Below, one piece after another: positions 16,132-26,563 of a stretch of DNA of 64,000 bases. The first letter of the stretch is position 1; the number at the start of each line of letters is the position of its first letter. Where the stretch lies: the NCBI RefSeq assembly GCF_900343145.1, contig NZ_LT996886.1, positions 2,480,001 to 2,544,000 of the forward strand, read 5' to 3'. The position numbers were made by a program, and so were the translations under genes. The notes under the pieces were generated by a model that saw nothing but the letters and a program-made list of their open reading frames with translations, was not told the DNA's origin and did no database searches. The DNA comes from Tessaracoccus timonensis (GTDB lineage Bacteria; Actinomycetota; Actinomycetes; Propionibacteriales; Propionibacteriaceae).

Positions 16132-19100
16132 GCGTTGCGGAGTCTGATCTCGAGGATTGGGTACTGGAGATGCTGGCCGACGAAGGCTGGTAGATCGCTC
16201 ACGGGCCCGACATCGCCCCAGGCACACCGGGGGCGGAGCGCGACGACTACCGTGAGGTCGTCCTCATGGATCGTCTCCACAATGCCGTCGGAAAGCTAAA
16301 CCCCAAGCTGCCTGCTGAGGTTGTCGAGGAGGTAGTCAAGGTCGCCTTGCGCCCGGATGCGAAGGTGATCGGGACGGAGAACTGGCGGGCCTATCAACTG
16401 CTGATCTTCGGAGTTCCCATCGAGTATCGCGACGCAGACGGAGTGCTCCGCAACGTCCGTGCTCGGCTCATCGATTGGAGCAATCCTCAGGCGAACGATC
16501 TACTAGCGGTCAATCAATTCACTGTGATCGGCACGAGGGAACGGCGCCCTGATGTGGTGCTGTTCGTAAACGGTCTGCCGCTTGGCCTGTTCGAGCTGAA
16601 GAAGCCGGGTGAGGAGAACGCTACCGTCACCGGTGCCTACAAACAGGTGCAGACGTACAAGCAGCAGATTCCTGCCATGTTCACGTGGAATCAGGGAGTG
16701 ATTGTCTCCGATGGCATTCTCGCTCGCCTTGGTACTGTGACTGCCCCAGAGAATCACTTCCAAGCATGGAAGACCATTGACGGAGAGCGTCTCGCCCCCC
16801 CCCAGTTCAAGCCCGAGATCGAGACCATCGTTCAGGGCTTCCTCCGCCCCGAGGTCTTCCTGAATTGGGTGCGGAACTTCATCGCGTTCAAGGGCGAGGG
16901 TGAGAAGGCCATCAAGATCGGCGCGAAGTATCACCAGTACTGGGCGGTCACGAAGGCAATTCGGGAGACGGTCGACGCCATGGAGGGCGATGGCCGCGCA
17001 GGCGTCGTCTGGCATACGCAGGGCTCAGGCAAGTCGTTCGAGATGGCGTGGTACGCAGGGCAACTCATACGGCACCCCGCGATGGAAAACCCCACCATCG
17101 TCGTACTCACCGACCGCAATGACTTGGATGACCAGCTGTTCGAGGAGACGTTCGCGGCTACCAAGCCGGGTGCTCCGCTGCCCGAACCTCCAGTGCAGGC
17201 CGACACCCGGCAAGGTCTGAAGGACCTGCTCCAAGGACGGGAGTCGGGCGGCATCATCTTCACCACGATCCAGAAGTTCGGGCTCACGAAGGACGAGCGC
17301 GAAGCGGGCGAACAGTTCCCGCTCCTGACAGACCGCATCAACGTGGTCGTGATGGTGGACGAGGCTCACCGCTCGAACTACGACTTCATTGACGGGTTTG
17401 CTCGCCACCTCCGCGATGGTCTCCCCAACGCGACCTACATCGGCTTCACGGGAACGCCCCTCGAAGCCAAGGACAAGTCCACGACCGCCGTGTTTGGCCC
17501 CGTAATCGACGCCTACGATCTCACGCAGGCGGTCGAAGACGGCGCAACCGTCAAAGTGTTCTACGAGCCGCGCCTCGCGAAGGTTCGCCTTCCCGATGAC
17601 GCCCTCACCGACATCGACGACGCATTCACCATGGCCGTCTCTGGTACTGAGCAAGAGGCCCAAGAACGCTTGAAATCGAAATGGTCCCGCGTGGAGGCCA
17701 TCGTCGGAGCGGACGAACGGCTTGACGAACTTGCCCGTGACATTGTGAGTCATTGGGAGGCCCGCAAGGCCGTCATGCCCCACGCCAAGTGCATGGTGGT
17801 GGCCATGTCGCGTCGCATCGCCGTCGAACTCCACGACAAGATCAAGGCTCTGCGTCCCGAGTGGTACTCCGAGGACGATGCCAAGGGTCGCATGAAGATC
17901 GTCATGAGTGGAGACGCCTCTGACCCGTTGGAGTGGCAGGAACACCTCCGCTCCAAGAAGGCCTCGCGCAAGCTGAAGACTCGCGCCTCCGATCCTGACG
18001 ACGAACTCGACATGCTCATCGTCCGCGACATGTGGCTGACTGGCTACGACTCCCCCGCCACGACGACGATGTACGTCGACAAGCCGATGGCCAATGTGCC
18101 ACTCATGCAGGCCATCACGCGCGTGAATCGGACATTCAAGGACAAGCCCGCAGGCCTGGTCGTCGACTACATCGGCATCGCGGAAGACCTGAAGGAAGCA
18201 CTCGGCAACTACACCAAGCGCGACCGCGACAACCAGAACGTCGGTGCTGAGGTCGAGGAGACCGTCATCCCCGAGATGCGCCAGGAACACGACATCGTGT
18301 GCACCATCCTTCATGACTTCGACTGGCGCTCCCGGCTGGAGGACAAATCCCCCAAGGCATACATTCACGCGATCATGGACGGCGTGGAATGGCTGCTCAC
18401 CCAAGAGCACGCCGAAGACCCCACGGAGGGCGTCCACGAGGAGCAGGGCTCCGACAAGAAGCCCATGACCATCAAGCAGCGTTTCATCGCGCACAGCAAG
18501 CGACTTCAGTCGTGGTTCTCGATGGTGCCAGCCTCAGACGCCGCCACGGCCATCCGTGACGACGTAGGCTACTTCGACGCGGTTCGCGTTGCTATCCGCA
18601 AGATCGAGAATGCAGGACGCGGAGCTGGAGACTCCGACGCCGAGCTCGATACCGCCATCCGGCAGATCGTCTCCGAGAGCATGACCGGCACCGGCATGGT
18701 GGACATCTACGCCGAGGCGGGCATCGCCAACCCGGACATCTCCATCATCGACGACGCCTTCGTCGACAAGATCACGAACTCCAAGCGTCCCAACCTCCAG
18801 TTGGAGGCCCTGAAGCGACTGCTGTCCACCGAGGTGAAAGCCATCAGCAAGCGCAACGTTGTGAAGGGCAAGGAGTTCTCCGTCATGCTCAATGAGGCGC
18901 TCTTGAAATACCAGAACCGAAGCCTGGACACGGCGCAGGTTGTCGCAGAACTGGTGAAGTTGGCACAAGCCCTGAAGGCTGAGCATGAGCGCGGTGAACA
19001 GACCGGGCTGACCGAAGATGAGCTCGCGTTCTACGACGCGCTCAGGACCAACGAGGCAGCCGTCGAGGCGATGAAGGACGAAACCCTGCGCGCCATCGCT

Positions 19101-19298
19101 CTTGACCTCACCAAGATCGTTCGTCGCGACGCGAAGACCGACTGGTCCTTGAAGGAGCAGGTGCGAGCCAAGATGCGCTCCACGATCAAGGTCCTGCTGC
19201 TGAGGCACGGCTATCCGCCGGACAAAGCCCAGTCCGCCACCGACCTGATCCTGAAGCAGGCAGAGACCATGGGCGAGAACTTGGAAGACGAGCGATGA
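16128..19298 (+). pseudogene. hsdR: Type I restriction endonuclease HsdR with in-frame amber codon
   Basis: The original start is the ATG at 16128, overlapping the hsdS stop. Codon 22 is TAG (16191-16193) where related proteins continue (GW-x-IAHGPDIAPGTPGAERDDYREV). The frame stays open for the remaining 1035 codons. Domains follow in order: the PD-(D/E)xK nuclease (DVVLFVNGLPLGLFELKKPGE), motor Walker A (TQGSGKSFEM), DEAH box (VDEAHRSNYD), TGTP, helicase C (WLTGYDSP) and a helical tail. Restart at the ATG at 16266 would lose 46 residues but keep the nuclease motif, so residual function is possible. Restriction would still need a methyltransferase complex. Confidence 0.88.
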
Positions 19299-20188
19299 CA
19301 TTCACAGCCACCATTGCCCAACTGCTCCTTTCTAGCCCCAGCGATCTATCTCAGGAGCACCGAGAGGTGGTTATCAGGGCCATCCGCACTTGGAACAACT
19401 CCCACGGACGACGTGTGGGGGTCGTATTCTCCCCCACCAACTGGGAGGAAGGTTCAAGCCCCGAGTATGGGATCGGACCCCAGGACTCCTTGAATCGACA
19501 GGTGGTCGACTCCTCGGACCTTGGGCTGGTGATCTTCACTGACCGTCTGGGTACGCCGACGAAGCACCATGCGTCAGGCACCATCGAGGAGATCGAGCGC
19601 CTGCACGAGCAAGGGAAACGCGTAGCCATCTTGCGCAACATGACTCCGAGGGAGCCGTCACGGGATACGACACAGTCTGCCGCCCTTGCTACCTACCTTG
19701 ACGGAATCCGCGACAAGGCCCTGTATCGGGAGTACCGCTCACTTCAAGAACTGCTGGAGATCGTCAACAGCACCCTAAACGACGTATCGTTCAGCATCGA
19801 GCCCCCACAGCAGGCCCCTTCGTCTGATGACGGAGCGAAGAAGAGTGAACTGGCATTGGGTGTTTGGCCAGTAGGCGATCACGAGCGTTACCAAGACACT
19901 GACACGAAGGGAAACCTCATATTCAAGACGCGCCACCGCATCCTTCTTCAGAATGCCACCGGCGTCCCAGTAACGGACGTGTCGATACGGCTGGAAGACG
20001 CCGAGGGTAACTCTGCCAACGGCGTGCGCTTGCTCAGCGATCCAGTGGCTCGACTGGCGCCAGAAGCCAACCATCCAGTCCCATTCATCCGGCACATGGA
20101 ATCTCCCGGCTCAGCCCTTTGCACGGTCACTTGGACAGACCCCGACGGCGAGGTGCACGAAACGAGCGCGACTATCAGCTTGGTGTAG
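19295..20188 (+). CDS. DUF4062-domain protein coupled to hsdR
   Basis: This 297-residue protein overlaps the hsdR stop by ATGA, so it is part of the restriction operon. The N-terminal 110 residues fit DUF4062, a TIR-like fold: LLLSSPSDLSQEHREVV, a WEEGSSPE turn, NRQVVDSSDLGLVIF and RLGTPT...SGTIEEIE. A helical linker (about residues 125-165) precedes a C-terminal beta-sandwich-like domain (RILLQNATGVPVTDVSIRLED...VTWTDPDGEVHE). TIR-like domains in defence loci often act as effectors, but DUF4062 has no established reaction, so an effector or sensor role is inferred from context. There is no membrane segment. Confidence 0.75.
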   Translation: MTFTATIAQLLLSSPSDLSQEHREVVIRAIRTWNNSHGRRVGVVFSPTNWEEGSSPEYGIGPQDSLNRQVVDSSDLGLVIFTDRLGTPTKHHASGTIEEIERLHEQGKRVAILRNMTPREPSRDTTQSAALATYLDGIRDKALYREYRSLQELLEIVNSTLNDVSFSIEPPQQAPSSDDGAKKSELALGVWPVGDHERYQDTDTKGNLIFKTRHRILLQNATGVPVTDVSIRLEDAEGNSANGVRLLSDPVARLAPEANHPVPFIRHMESPGSALCTVTWTDPDGEVHETSATISLV

Positions 20189-20475
20189 TTCCCCGCGCAG
20201 CCTCCTGATGTGAAAGATGCGATCTCGCGATAGTAGGCAAGATTGCTTTTAATTAGCCTCAGCTGGATTGGCCATGTTTCACAGTTCACAGGACAGATCT
20301 TGCGCTCATCAAAACTGGCCGGCCACCCCGTAGCAGCTTCCACATGTAATGAGACAAGTTAGCGGTGATCGGCCACGCTACTTCCCTGCCGGTCGCTGCC
20401 CCAGGCTCGTTCTGCCAACAGTCGCTTAATGCACTCTTGCTACGGTGGGCGCAGTTCGCTCAGAAAGCTTCGACT

Positions 20476-21069
20476 GTGACGCATCCCCTCGACAGACCCA
20501 AGCGCCCCGGTGCTCGTTTGTGGTTTCTGGTGATGGCTGTGGTCCTCGCGGCGAGTCTGGCGCTGTGGCTCTTGCCCGTTCCCATTCTCCTTGTGAAATC
20601 GGTGTTCATCACCCCGCTCGACATCAGTTCCGCGCTGTTCGCCGTAGCATTCGTGCTCGCCTTGGTCTTGCTCCTCTCCGGCGCGAGGCGTACGTTTGCT
20701 CGCCGTGCATCTCGGGTGATCGCGGTAATTGGCTGTGTAGCAGTGGCTCTCGTCTCCCCCGTCGCCGTCCTAGCCCAGTCCATCGATCGCCCCACGCTGA
20801 CGCTGTTGTCAACCGCTGCGACGCCGTGTGATGTCGTCGCGGTCGAGCGGCAATACCTCTTTCAAGGGTATGGCTCCGTGATGGTGCGCCGGGACACTGA
20901 GTGGTTCCTCCATGACGTCGCCTCCTACTCCTCCGACGACTACCCGTTTCCCGCGAGGAACGCCAGATTCTCGCTCACACACGCCGATGGTCAGGCCACG
21001 TTGGTTTTCGACGTTACGCAACAGCAACAGGGCCAAATGTGGCCCAGCAGCTTCACCTTCACCTGCTGA
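20476..21069 (+). CDS. Hypothetical membrane protein
   Basis: I do not recognise this protein. From the GTG at 20476 it has 197 residues: three hydrophobic segments (LWFLVMAVVLAASLALWLL, SALFAVAFVLALVLLL, VIAVIGCVAVALVSPVAVL) and then an exported domain of about 95 residues with two Cys (TPCD and the terminal FTFTC) that could form a disulfide. The open frame starts further upstream (20365), but that part looks non-coding. The 20189-20475 gap before it holds nothing recognisable. Confidence 0.5.
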   Translation: MTHPLDRPKRPGARLWFLVMAVVLAASLALWLLPVPILLVKSVFITPLDISSALFAVAFVLALVLLLSGARRTFARRASRVIAVIGCVAVALVSPVAVLAQSIDRPTLTLLSTAATPCDVVAVERQYLFQGYGSVMVRRDTEWFLHDVASYSSDDYPFPARNARFSLTHADGQATLVFDVTQQQQGQMWPSSFTFTC

Positions 21070-21107
21070 GATGCACAGCGTCTGCAGCCACGTTCTAGGC
21101 TCGAGGT

Positions 21108-21361
21108 ATGTTCACGTTTCGGCCACTGCGGGTAGACGATCTTCCCAATGTCGTCGCATGGCAGCAGTCCCCTGCCGCTGCGCCGTGGTTTCCGAAGCTC
21201 ACGCTTGCTGAAGCCCACGAGCGTTTCGGCCCACGCTTGGATGGCAGGTCCCCCGTTCGGATGCTGGTTTTGCATCGCCGAGGCGTCGACGTCGGGTATG
21301 CCCAGCTCTATCGCGTCGCCGATCTTCCCCCTGGTGACGTGATTCCTGCCGAGGCCTCTGA
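21108..21361 (+). pseudogene. AAC(6')-like GNAT acetyltransferase, 5' part, interrupted by IS
   Basis: The frame (FTFRPLRVDDLPNVVAWQQSP...VGYAQLYRVADLP) matches the N-terminal half of Acetyltransf_8/AAC(6')-type enzymes, which acetylate aminoglycosides or related amines. It is cut at codon 85 by the IS1634-family element. Fusing 21108-21361 to 22985-23249 (removing the IS and one TCTGA copy) restores a continuous 172-residue frame, so the gene was intact before insertion. Confidence 0.85.
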
Positions 21362-22979
21362 CCTGAGTCGTGCAGGTTAGTGACCCAGGATTTTGGTGAT
21401 GATGTTCTGGGTGTTGGGGTCGATGGTGGGTTCGGCGGTGAGTTCGTGGCCGGCGATGTTGATGGTGACCTCGCGTAGCGGGCGTAGGGTTCGGACGAGT
21501 CGTTTGATGCTCCAGCCGGTTTGGTCTTGGAGGTAGCGGGCGATCGCGAGGGCGGCGAAGACGATGTCGAGGTGGGCTTCGATCGCGTCGCGGGTGTGGT
21601 GGAAGATCGGGCGGGCGTCGAGGTCGGATTTGGACATTCGAAAGCTTTGCTCGACTCGCCAGAGGTCGTGGTAGGCGGCGATTACCTGCGCGCCGGTCAT
21701 CTGGTTTGTCGGGATGTTGGTGACGTAGCCTTTCAACCCGGCGAGGCTGACGGCCTTGTCGTAAGCGTTGTGGTCGAAGCTGGTGGCCTGGCCGGTGGTC
21801 TTGAGGAATCGGGCCTTCTTCGGGCGGGTTGCGCCCTCGATGATGGACAGGGCGCGGTTGCGCTGCTGGTTGAGGGTCTTGTTGTCGCGTACGAACCGTT
21901 GCCGGGAGTACTGGTAGACCATCCTGCGGCGCTGCTTGTCCCGGCCCATCGTGGTCGAGGTTTCGATGATCTGCCCATCGCTGAACGCGTCGCCGTGACG
22001 GGCGAAGTGATCGGCCAGATCGTAAGGGGCTTTGGTGATCCTGGAGCCGACGATGAACTGTAACCCGGCATCCTCCAGCCCGGTGAGGTTCATCGCTGAC
22101 AGCATCCCGGCATCGGCGACCACCACGAGATCAGCCAACCCATGCAGGTCCTGGAAGCGTTCGATGATCGGCAGCAGGGTCAGTGTTTCGGCCTTGTTGC
22201 CCTCGAAGCAGCCGATCTGCAGTGGGAACCCGCAGCGGTCGACCAGCAGCCCGACCACGATCTGCGGATCAACCCGGCGTTCCTTCGAGTAGCCAACCTT
22301 GCGCAGCTGGTCTTCCTTCTCCGCCTCGAAGTACAACGTGGTCACGTCGTAGAGCACCAAACTCAGCCCGCCTCGGGCATGGCTGTGGTCGAAACAAGCA
22401 CTGGCGATCTGGGTGCGATAGTCGCGTTCCCGGGCGCGTGCGAGACTGGCGAACAGTGTCCGCCGGCTGACGTGTTCGATGCCAAGCTCGTCAAGGACCC
22501 GGATCGTGTCGGCCTTCGAGGTCGGCTCGATGATCCTGCCCAGCACAAGCTGCTGGAACGCCGCATCCTTAAGCTGATCGAAACCAAGCACCTTGTACGC
22601 TGTGGCCAGCACATCCCACAACAACTGACTACGCTGCGAGACCACGGTGGGCCTCCCGGCCCGGGCCGCCACCGGGTCCAGCGGCAACACATCCTGCGTC
22701 TGCGGGACCATCTTGCGACGAGCCTCAGCTTCCAGCGCGGCGAGTTCCTGCTCGTTATGGGCCGAGCCGACATGCTCCACCAGCTTGTTGCGCCGGCCCT
22801 GCTTGACCATGATTTGCACCGCGGTCGCACCAGAAGAGGTCTTCACTCGACGAAGAAACTGGCCCACCACCCAATCCTAGCCCCGCAATTAGTGACCCAA
22901 AACAAGAAACCTAACCCACCCTGACAAGCACATCCCCAACACAAACCCTCAAAACCACACCCAACCTGCACGACTCAGG
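21362..22979. mobile_element. IS1634-family insertion sequence, complete
   Basis: A 1618-bp element bounded by perfect 17-bp inverted repeats CCTGAGTCGTGCAGGTT (21362-21378, and inverted at 22963-22979) and flanked by the 5-bp direct repeat TCTGA (21357-21361 and 22980-22984). It encodes a single full-length transposase whose stop codon begins within the left terminal repeat. The perfect ends and intact frame suggest recent insertion. Confidence 0.93.
21377..22870 (-). CDS. IS1634-family transposase
   Basis: This 497-residue DDE transposase has the expected landmarks: a long N-terminal region (ATAVQIMVKQGRRNKLVEHVG), the first catalytic Asp in LVLYDVTTLYFEAE, the second in LVVVADAGMLSAMNL, and a C-terminal part with the Glu of the triad in LWRVEQSFRMSKSDLDARPIFH. 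A YREK-like signature is not obvious, but length and domain order are right. The frame is intact and the stop (TAA at 21377) touches the terminal repeat, so the element may still be active. Confidence 0.92.
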   Translation of the reverse strand: MVGQFLRRVKTSSGATAVQIMVKQGRRNKLVEHVGSAHNEQELAALEAEARRKMVPQTQDVLPLDPVAARAGRPTVVSQRSQLLWDVLATAYKVLGFDQLKDAAFQQLVLGRIIEPTSKADTIRVLDELGIEHVSRRTLFASLARARERDYRTQIASACFDHSHARGGLSLVLYDVTTLYFEAEKEDQLRKVGYSKERRVDPQIVVGLLVDRCGFPLQIGCFEGNKAETLTLLPIIERFQDLHGLADLVVVADAGMLSAMNLTGLEDAGLQFIVGSRITKAPYDLADHFARHGDAFSDGQIIETSTTMGRDKQRRRMVYQYSRQRFVRDNKTLNQQRNRALSIIEGATRPKKARFLKTTGQATSFDHNAYDKAVSLAGLKGYVTNIPTNQMTGAQVIAAYHDLWRVEQSFRMSKSDLDARPIFHHTRDAIEAHLDIVFAALAIARYLQDQTGWSIKRLVRTLRPLREVTINIAGHELTAEPTIDPNTQNIITKILGH

Positions 22980-22984
22980 TCTGA

Positions 22985-23249
22985 CGTCGGTGTGGACTTT
23001 TGCATCGGCCTGCCCACGCTGATTGGTCAAGGACTCGGCACGATCTTGATCCAGGAGTTGGTGGAACTCAGCCAGTGGATGTTCCCGACGGCAACGGGCG
23101 TGGTGTCATGCCCAGACCATCGCAACCACGCTTCTCGTCGGGTGCTGGAAAAGAACGGGTTTATCCCGACTCTGTGGTTCGACTCCCCCGCAGCTGACGG
23201 CGTCGAGACACTGGTGATGCATCGACGAGAGTTCCAGGAACTGCGGTGA
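22985..23249 (+). pseudogene. AAC(6')-like GNAT acetyltransferase, 3' part
   Basis: This is the second half of the interrupted gene. It holds the GNAT acetyl-CoA site (VDFCIGLPTLIGQGLGTILIQ split around G-Q-G-L-G) and the conserved ending NHASRRVLEKNGFIP. It has no start codon or promoter of its own. See the 5' part for the reconstructed frame. Confidence 0.85.
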
Positions 23250-23276
23250 CGCTAGCCCATTGGCTATCGTGAGCCT

Positions 23277-25514
23277 GTGACCAGCACGCCCGAACAACCC
23301 ATGCCTGACGATGCCCTTGAGGAAGATCTCAATGCCGAGCTGAACTTCGATCAGCAACGATTTGCTGCTCGCCCGGCCAGGCTTCGCCCCCGGGCCAGCC
23401 GCAAGACCAAGCAATCCGAGCACGTGCCCCCGCCGCCGTTTGAGGCCGACGGACGCAACCGCGCCTATGTGGAATGGCTGGAAGACCAATCGATGCTGGC
23501 CGACGCCTCCAGGCTGTCCCGCCAGCTCGCCGGCAATCACCTCATGTGGGCCAACGCGTTCGCCTCGCCGGACCCGCGCGCAGCCGCCGAGCAAGCGTCG
23601 GTCTGGTACACGGCCTATCCGCTGAGCCTCATAGGTGCTCGCAGACAGTCATTCTTGGGCGTCCTCGGCGACGAGGCCCTGTGGGAAGCGTTCTCAACCA
23701 TCGGCATCGACGCCGTCCACACCGGGCCGGTCAAGCTCGCCGGAGGCATCTCGGGATGGGACCACACTCCCAGCGTCGACGGCCACTTCGACCGCATCTC
23801 GATGGGCATCGACTCGTTGTTCGGCACGGAAGAAGAGTTCCGCGCCATGTGCGAGAACGCGGCATCGCACGACGGCACCGTGATCGACGACATCGTGCCT
23901 GGTCACACTGGCAAGGGCGCCGACTTCCGGCTGGCCGAACTGAACTACGGCGACTACCCCGGCATCTACCACATGGTCGACATCCCCGAGGAAGCCTGGC
24001 ACCTCCTGCCGGATGTGCCCGAGGGCAAGGATTCGGTCAACCTCGACCCAGCCAGCGAACGCGCACTCGCGGATGCCGGATACATCATCGGCGAGCTGCA
24101 GCGCGTCATCTTCTACGAGCCAGGCGTCAAGGAAACGAACTGGTCCGTCACCCGCCCCATCCACGACTGCGACGGCATCGAACGCCGCTGGGTGTACCTC
24201 CACTACTTCAAGGACGGTCAGCCGTCGATCAACTGGCTCGACCCGACGTTCGCCGGCATGCGCCTCGTCATGGGCGACGCCCTCCACTCCCTGCTCGACC
24301 TCGGATCCGGCGGACTACGCCTCGACGCCAACGGCTTCCTCGGCGTGGAAAAATCGATCGACCTCTCCCCTGCCTGGTCCGAAGGGCACCCGCTCTCGCA
24401 GGCAGCCAACCAGCTCATCGGGTCGATGGTGCGCAAGGTCGGCGGATTCACGTTCCAAGAGCTCAATCTCTCCATCGACGACATCGCCGCGACGGGCGCC
24501 GTCGGCCCCGATTTGAGCTACGACTTCATCACCCGCCCCGCCTACCAATTCGCTCTGGCTACGCAAGATACCGAGTTCCTCCGCCTCACACTCCGTGAAG
24601 CCATGCGGCTCGGCATCGATCAAGCATCGCTGGTACACGCGCTCCAAAACCACGACGAGCTCACCTACGAGCTAGTGCATTTCACGGCCCGTCACCGCGA
24701 CGACGAGTACGAGTTCGGCGGGGAAACGTACACCGGCCTGGAGCTTGCCGACCACGTGCGCGCCACCATGCGCGAGAAGCTCACCGGCGACGCCGCGCCA
24801 TACAACCGAGTGTTCACGACCAACGGCATCGCATGCACCACGGCCTCGGTCATCACAGCGAGCCTCGGGATTCGCGACCTCGACGCCATCGAGGACGCCG
24901 ACGTCGAGCGCATCCAGGCCGCGCACCTCCTCCTCGCTGCCTACAACGCGTGGCAACCCGGCGTGTTCGCGCTGTCGGGCTGGGACCTCGTCGGCGCGCT
25001 CCCCGTCGACATCGACGACGTCAAGCAGCTCGTCAAGGACGGCGACACGCGTTGGATCGAACGAGGCGCCTACGACCTCATGGACCTGGCGCCAGACGCC
25101 GTGAAGTCGTCGTCGGGCATGCCGCGCGCCCGCGCGCTCTACGGCTCACTCCCCCAGCAGCTGGACGATCCGCAGTCGTTCGCGAGCAAGCTGTCGAAGA
25201 TTCTGCAGGTTCGCAAGCGGTTCGCGCTCGCAACGGCCTCGCTGGTCGACGTGCCCGAGGTGCCGCACAAGGCACTCTTGGCGCTCGTCAACCGTCTCAG
25301 CGACGGCCACACGCAGATCACCCTGCTCAACTTCTCGGAAGAGAAACTCTCCGGGTACATCCGGAGCGACGAGATCCCCGCCGGCCGCGTCGTCGACCTC
25401 TCCACCAGACGCCGTATCGCCGAAGTGGACGACCTGGGTGGCTTCTCAGCCACCGTGCAGCCCTTCGGCGCCGTCGCGCTGATCGTGCGCGAAGAGGCCC
25501 CGAAGGAGCAGTAA
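23277..25514 (+). CDS. GH13 (alpha-amylase superfamily) glycoside hydrolase or transglycosidase
   Basis: This 745-residue protein starts with GTG. The alpha-amylase-type barrel supplies a nucleophile Asp in [12 protein letters not shown], an acid/base Glu in [12 protein letters not shown] and the transition-state His-Asp in [11 protein letters not shown], so the catalytic triad is complete. There are about 70 extra N-terminal residues with an acidic start and a basic R/K segment. The C-terminal beta domain ([15 protein letters not shown]) is typical. No signal peptide is seen, so it acts inside the cell, probably on maltose, trehalose, sucrose or short alpha-glucans. The exact reaction cannot be told. 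It converges on the LacI gene 20 bp away. Confidence 0.8.
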   Translation: MTSTPEQPMPDDALEEDLNAELNFDQQRFAARPARLRPRASRKTKQSEHVPPPPFEADGRNRAYVEWLEDQSMLADASRLSRQLAGNHLMWANAFASPDPRAAAEQASVWYTAYPLSLIGARRQSFLGVLGDEALWEAFSTIGIDAVHTGPVKLAGGISGWDHTPSVDGHFDRISMGIDSLFGTEEEFRAMCENAASHDGTVIDDIVPGHTGKGADFRLAELNYGDYPGIYHMVDIPEEAWHLLPDVPEGKDSVNLDPASERALADAGYIIGELQRVIFYEPGVKETNWSVTRPIHDCDGIERRWVYLHYFKDGQPSINWLDPTFAGMRLVMGDALHSLLDLGSGGLRLDANGFLGVEKSIDLSPAWSEGHPLSQAANQLIGSMVRKVGGFTFQELNLSIDDIAATGAVGPDLSYDFITRPAYQFALATQDTEFLRLTLREAMRLGIDQASLVHALQNHDELTYELVHFTARHRDDEYEFGGETYTGLELADHVRATMREKLTGDAAPYNRVFTTNGIACTTASVITASLGIRDLDAIEDADVERIQAAHLLLAAYNAWQPGVFALSGWDLVGALPVDIDDVKQLVKDGDTRWIERGAYDLMDLAPDAVKSSSGMPRARALYGSLPQQLDDPQSFASKLSKILQVRKRFALATASLVDVPEVPHKALLALVNRLSDGHTQITLLNFSEEKLSGYIRSDEIPAGRVVDLSTRRRIAEVDDLGGFSATVQPFGAVALIVREEAPKEQ

Positions 25515-25533
25515 GCCGCTGCGCCAGATCTAT

Positions 25534-26541
25534 TCAGTTGGCGCGCACCGAGCTGGCGCGAATGCGCCACTCGGGTTCGAGCAGCATGCGGGCATTGCCC
25601 GCTGCGTTGCCGGTGATACGCCCTTGGAGCACCTCTCCGGCCCACTGCCCCAGGTGTTCGGCCGGCTGGTCGACCACGGTCACGGGCGGATCCACCATCA
25701 CATTCCAGCGGTCGTCATCAACGCCGACGAGGGCGACGTCGGTGCCAATCTTGCGGCCCGCACCCCGGAGCGCGCGGTAGGCCTCTGCGGAGAGTGTGTT
25801 CGTGACGGCGAACACGGAGTCGATGCTTGGGTCGGCCATTGCCGAGACGAGTTGCTCGGGCGTCGACGCTGATTCAAAGGGCAGGTGCAGCACTCGTGAT
25901 GGGGGTACGTCGATGCCTCGCTCGTGCATCGCGTCGACAAAACCGCGCACCCGCTCGTTGAGCGGGCTGAGCCGCCCCTCATGTGCCACCACGACGGGGC
26001 TGCGCCACCCCTGCTCCAGGAAGTGCTCAGCAACCATGGTGCCGATGACGGGGTTGTCGACGTTGATGCGGTCACCGCTGAAATCAGTGACAAGGCGGTC
26101 GACGGACACCACAGGGATGCCCTGCAACTGCAGCGGATGCAGCGAGGTTTTCGTCGCAGATACTGCCGCGACGAGCACCCCCGCGGCTTGGTGTGAAATG
26201 ACGGCGTCAATCGCGGAGCGTTCGAGGGCCAAGTCCTCATGCGTGTTGCACAGCATCACGGCGTAGCCGTGCTGGTGAGCCACTTTCTCGAACGATTCCA
26301 GGAGCCGGTGAAAGAACGGGTTGCGCACATCGGGCACGATGGCGGCCCACAGGTCGCCGCGTTGCTTCCGCAGTGCCCTCCCCACCCCGTTGGGGCGATA
26401 CTGCTGCTCGCGAATCTCCCGCTCCACGCGCTCCACGAGCTCGGGGGCGACGCGCGGGTTGCCGTTGAGCACGCGCGACACCGTTGCGACGGACACACCG
26501 CAGGCCTCAGCGATGTCTTTCATCGTGACCCGGCGGTTCAT
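25534..26541 (-). CDS. LacI-family transcriptional regulator
   Basis: This 335-residue protein has the LacI N-terminal helix-turn-helix (MKDIAEACGVSVATVSRVLNGN) with hinge helix (NGVGRALRKQRG), then a periplasmic-binding-protein-like sensor domain starting AAIVPDVRNPFFHRLLESFEK. The start at 26541 has a GGGAGAG ribosome binding site. It lies 22 bp downstream of the DUF4185 gene on the same strand, so the two form one unit. It is the likely regulator of the surrounding sugar genes, including a palindromic site at 33161. The effector sugar is unknown. Confidence 0.92.
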   Translation of the reverse strand: MNRRVTMKDIAEACGVSVATVSRVLNGNPRVAPELVERVEREIREQQYRPNGVGRALRKQRGDLWAAIVPDVRNPFFHRLLESFEKVAHQHGYAVMLCNTHEDLALERSAIDAVISHQAAGVLVAAVSATKTSLHPLQLQGIPVVSVDRLVTDFSGDRINVDNPVIGTMVAEHFLEQGWRSPVVVAHEGRLSPLNERVRGFVDAMHERGIDVPPSRVLHLPFESASTPEQLVSAMADPSIDSVFAVTNTLSAEAYRALRGAGRKIGTDVALVGVDDDRWNVMVDPPVTVVDQPAEHLGQWAGEVLQGRITGNAAGNARMLLEPEWRIRASSVRAN

Positions 26542-26563
26542 AGGGCTCTCCCGACGCGGACCA

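Noticed and set aside
9136-20188. Prophage or integrative element spanning the restriction region
   Set aside because: No integrase, phage structural genes, tRNA junction or att-like repeats were found; a recombinase is seen only as a C-terminal fragment.
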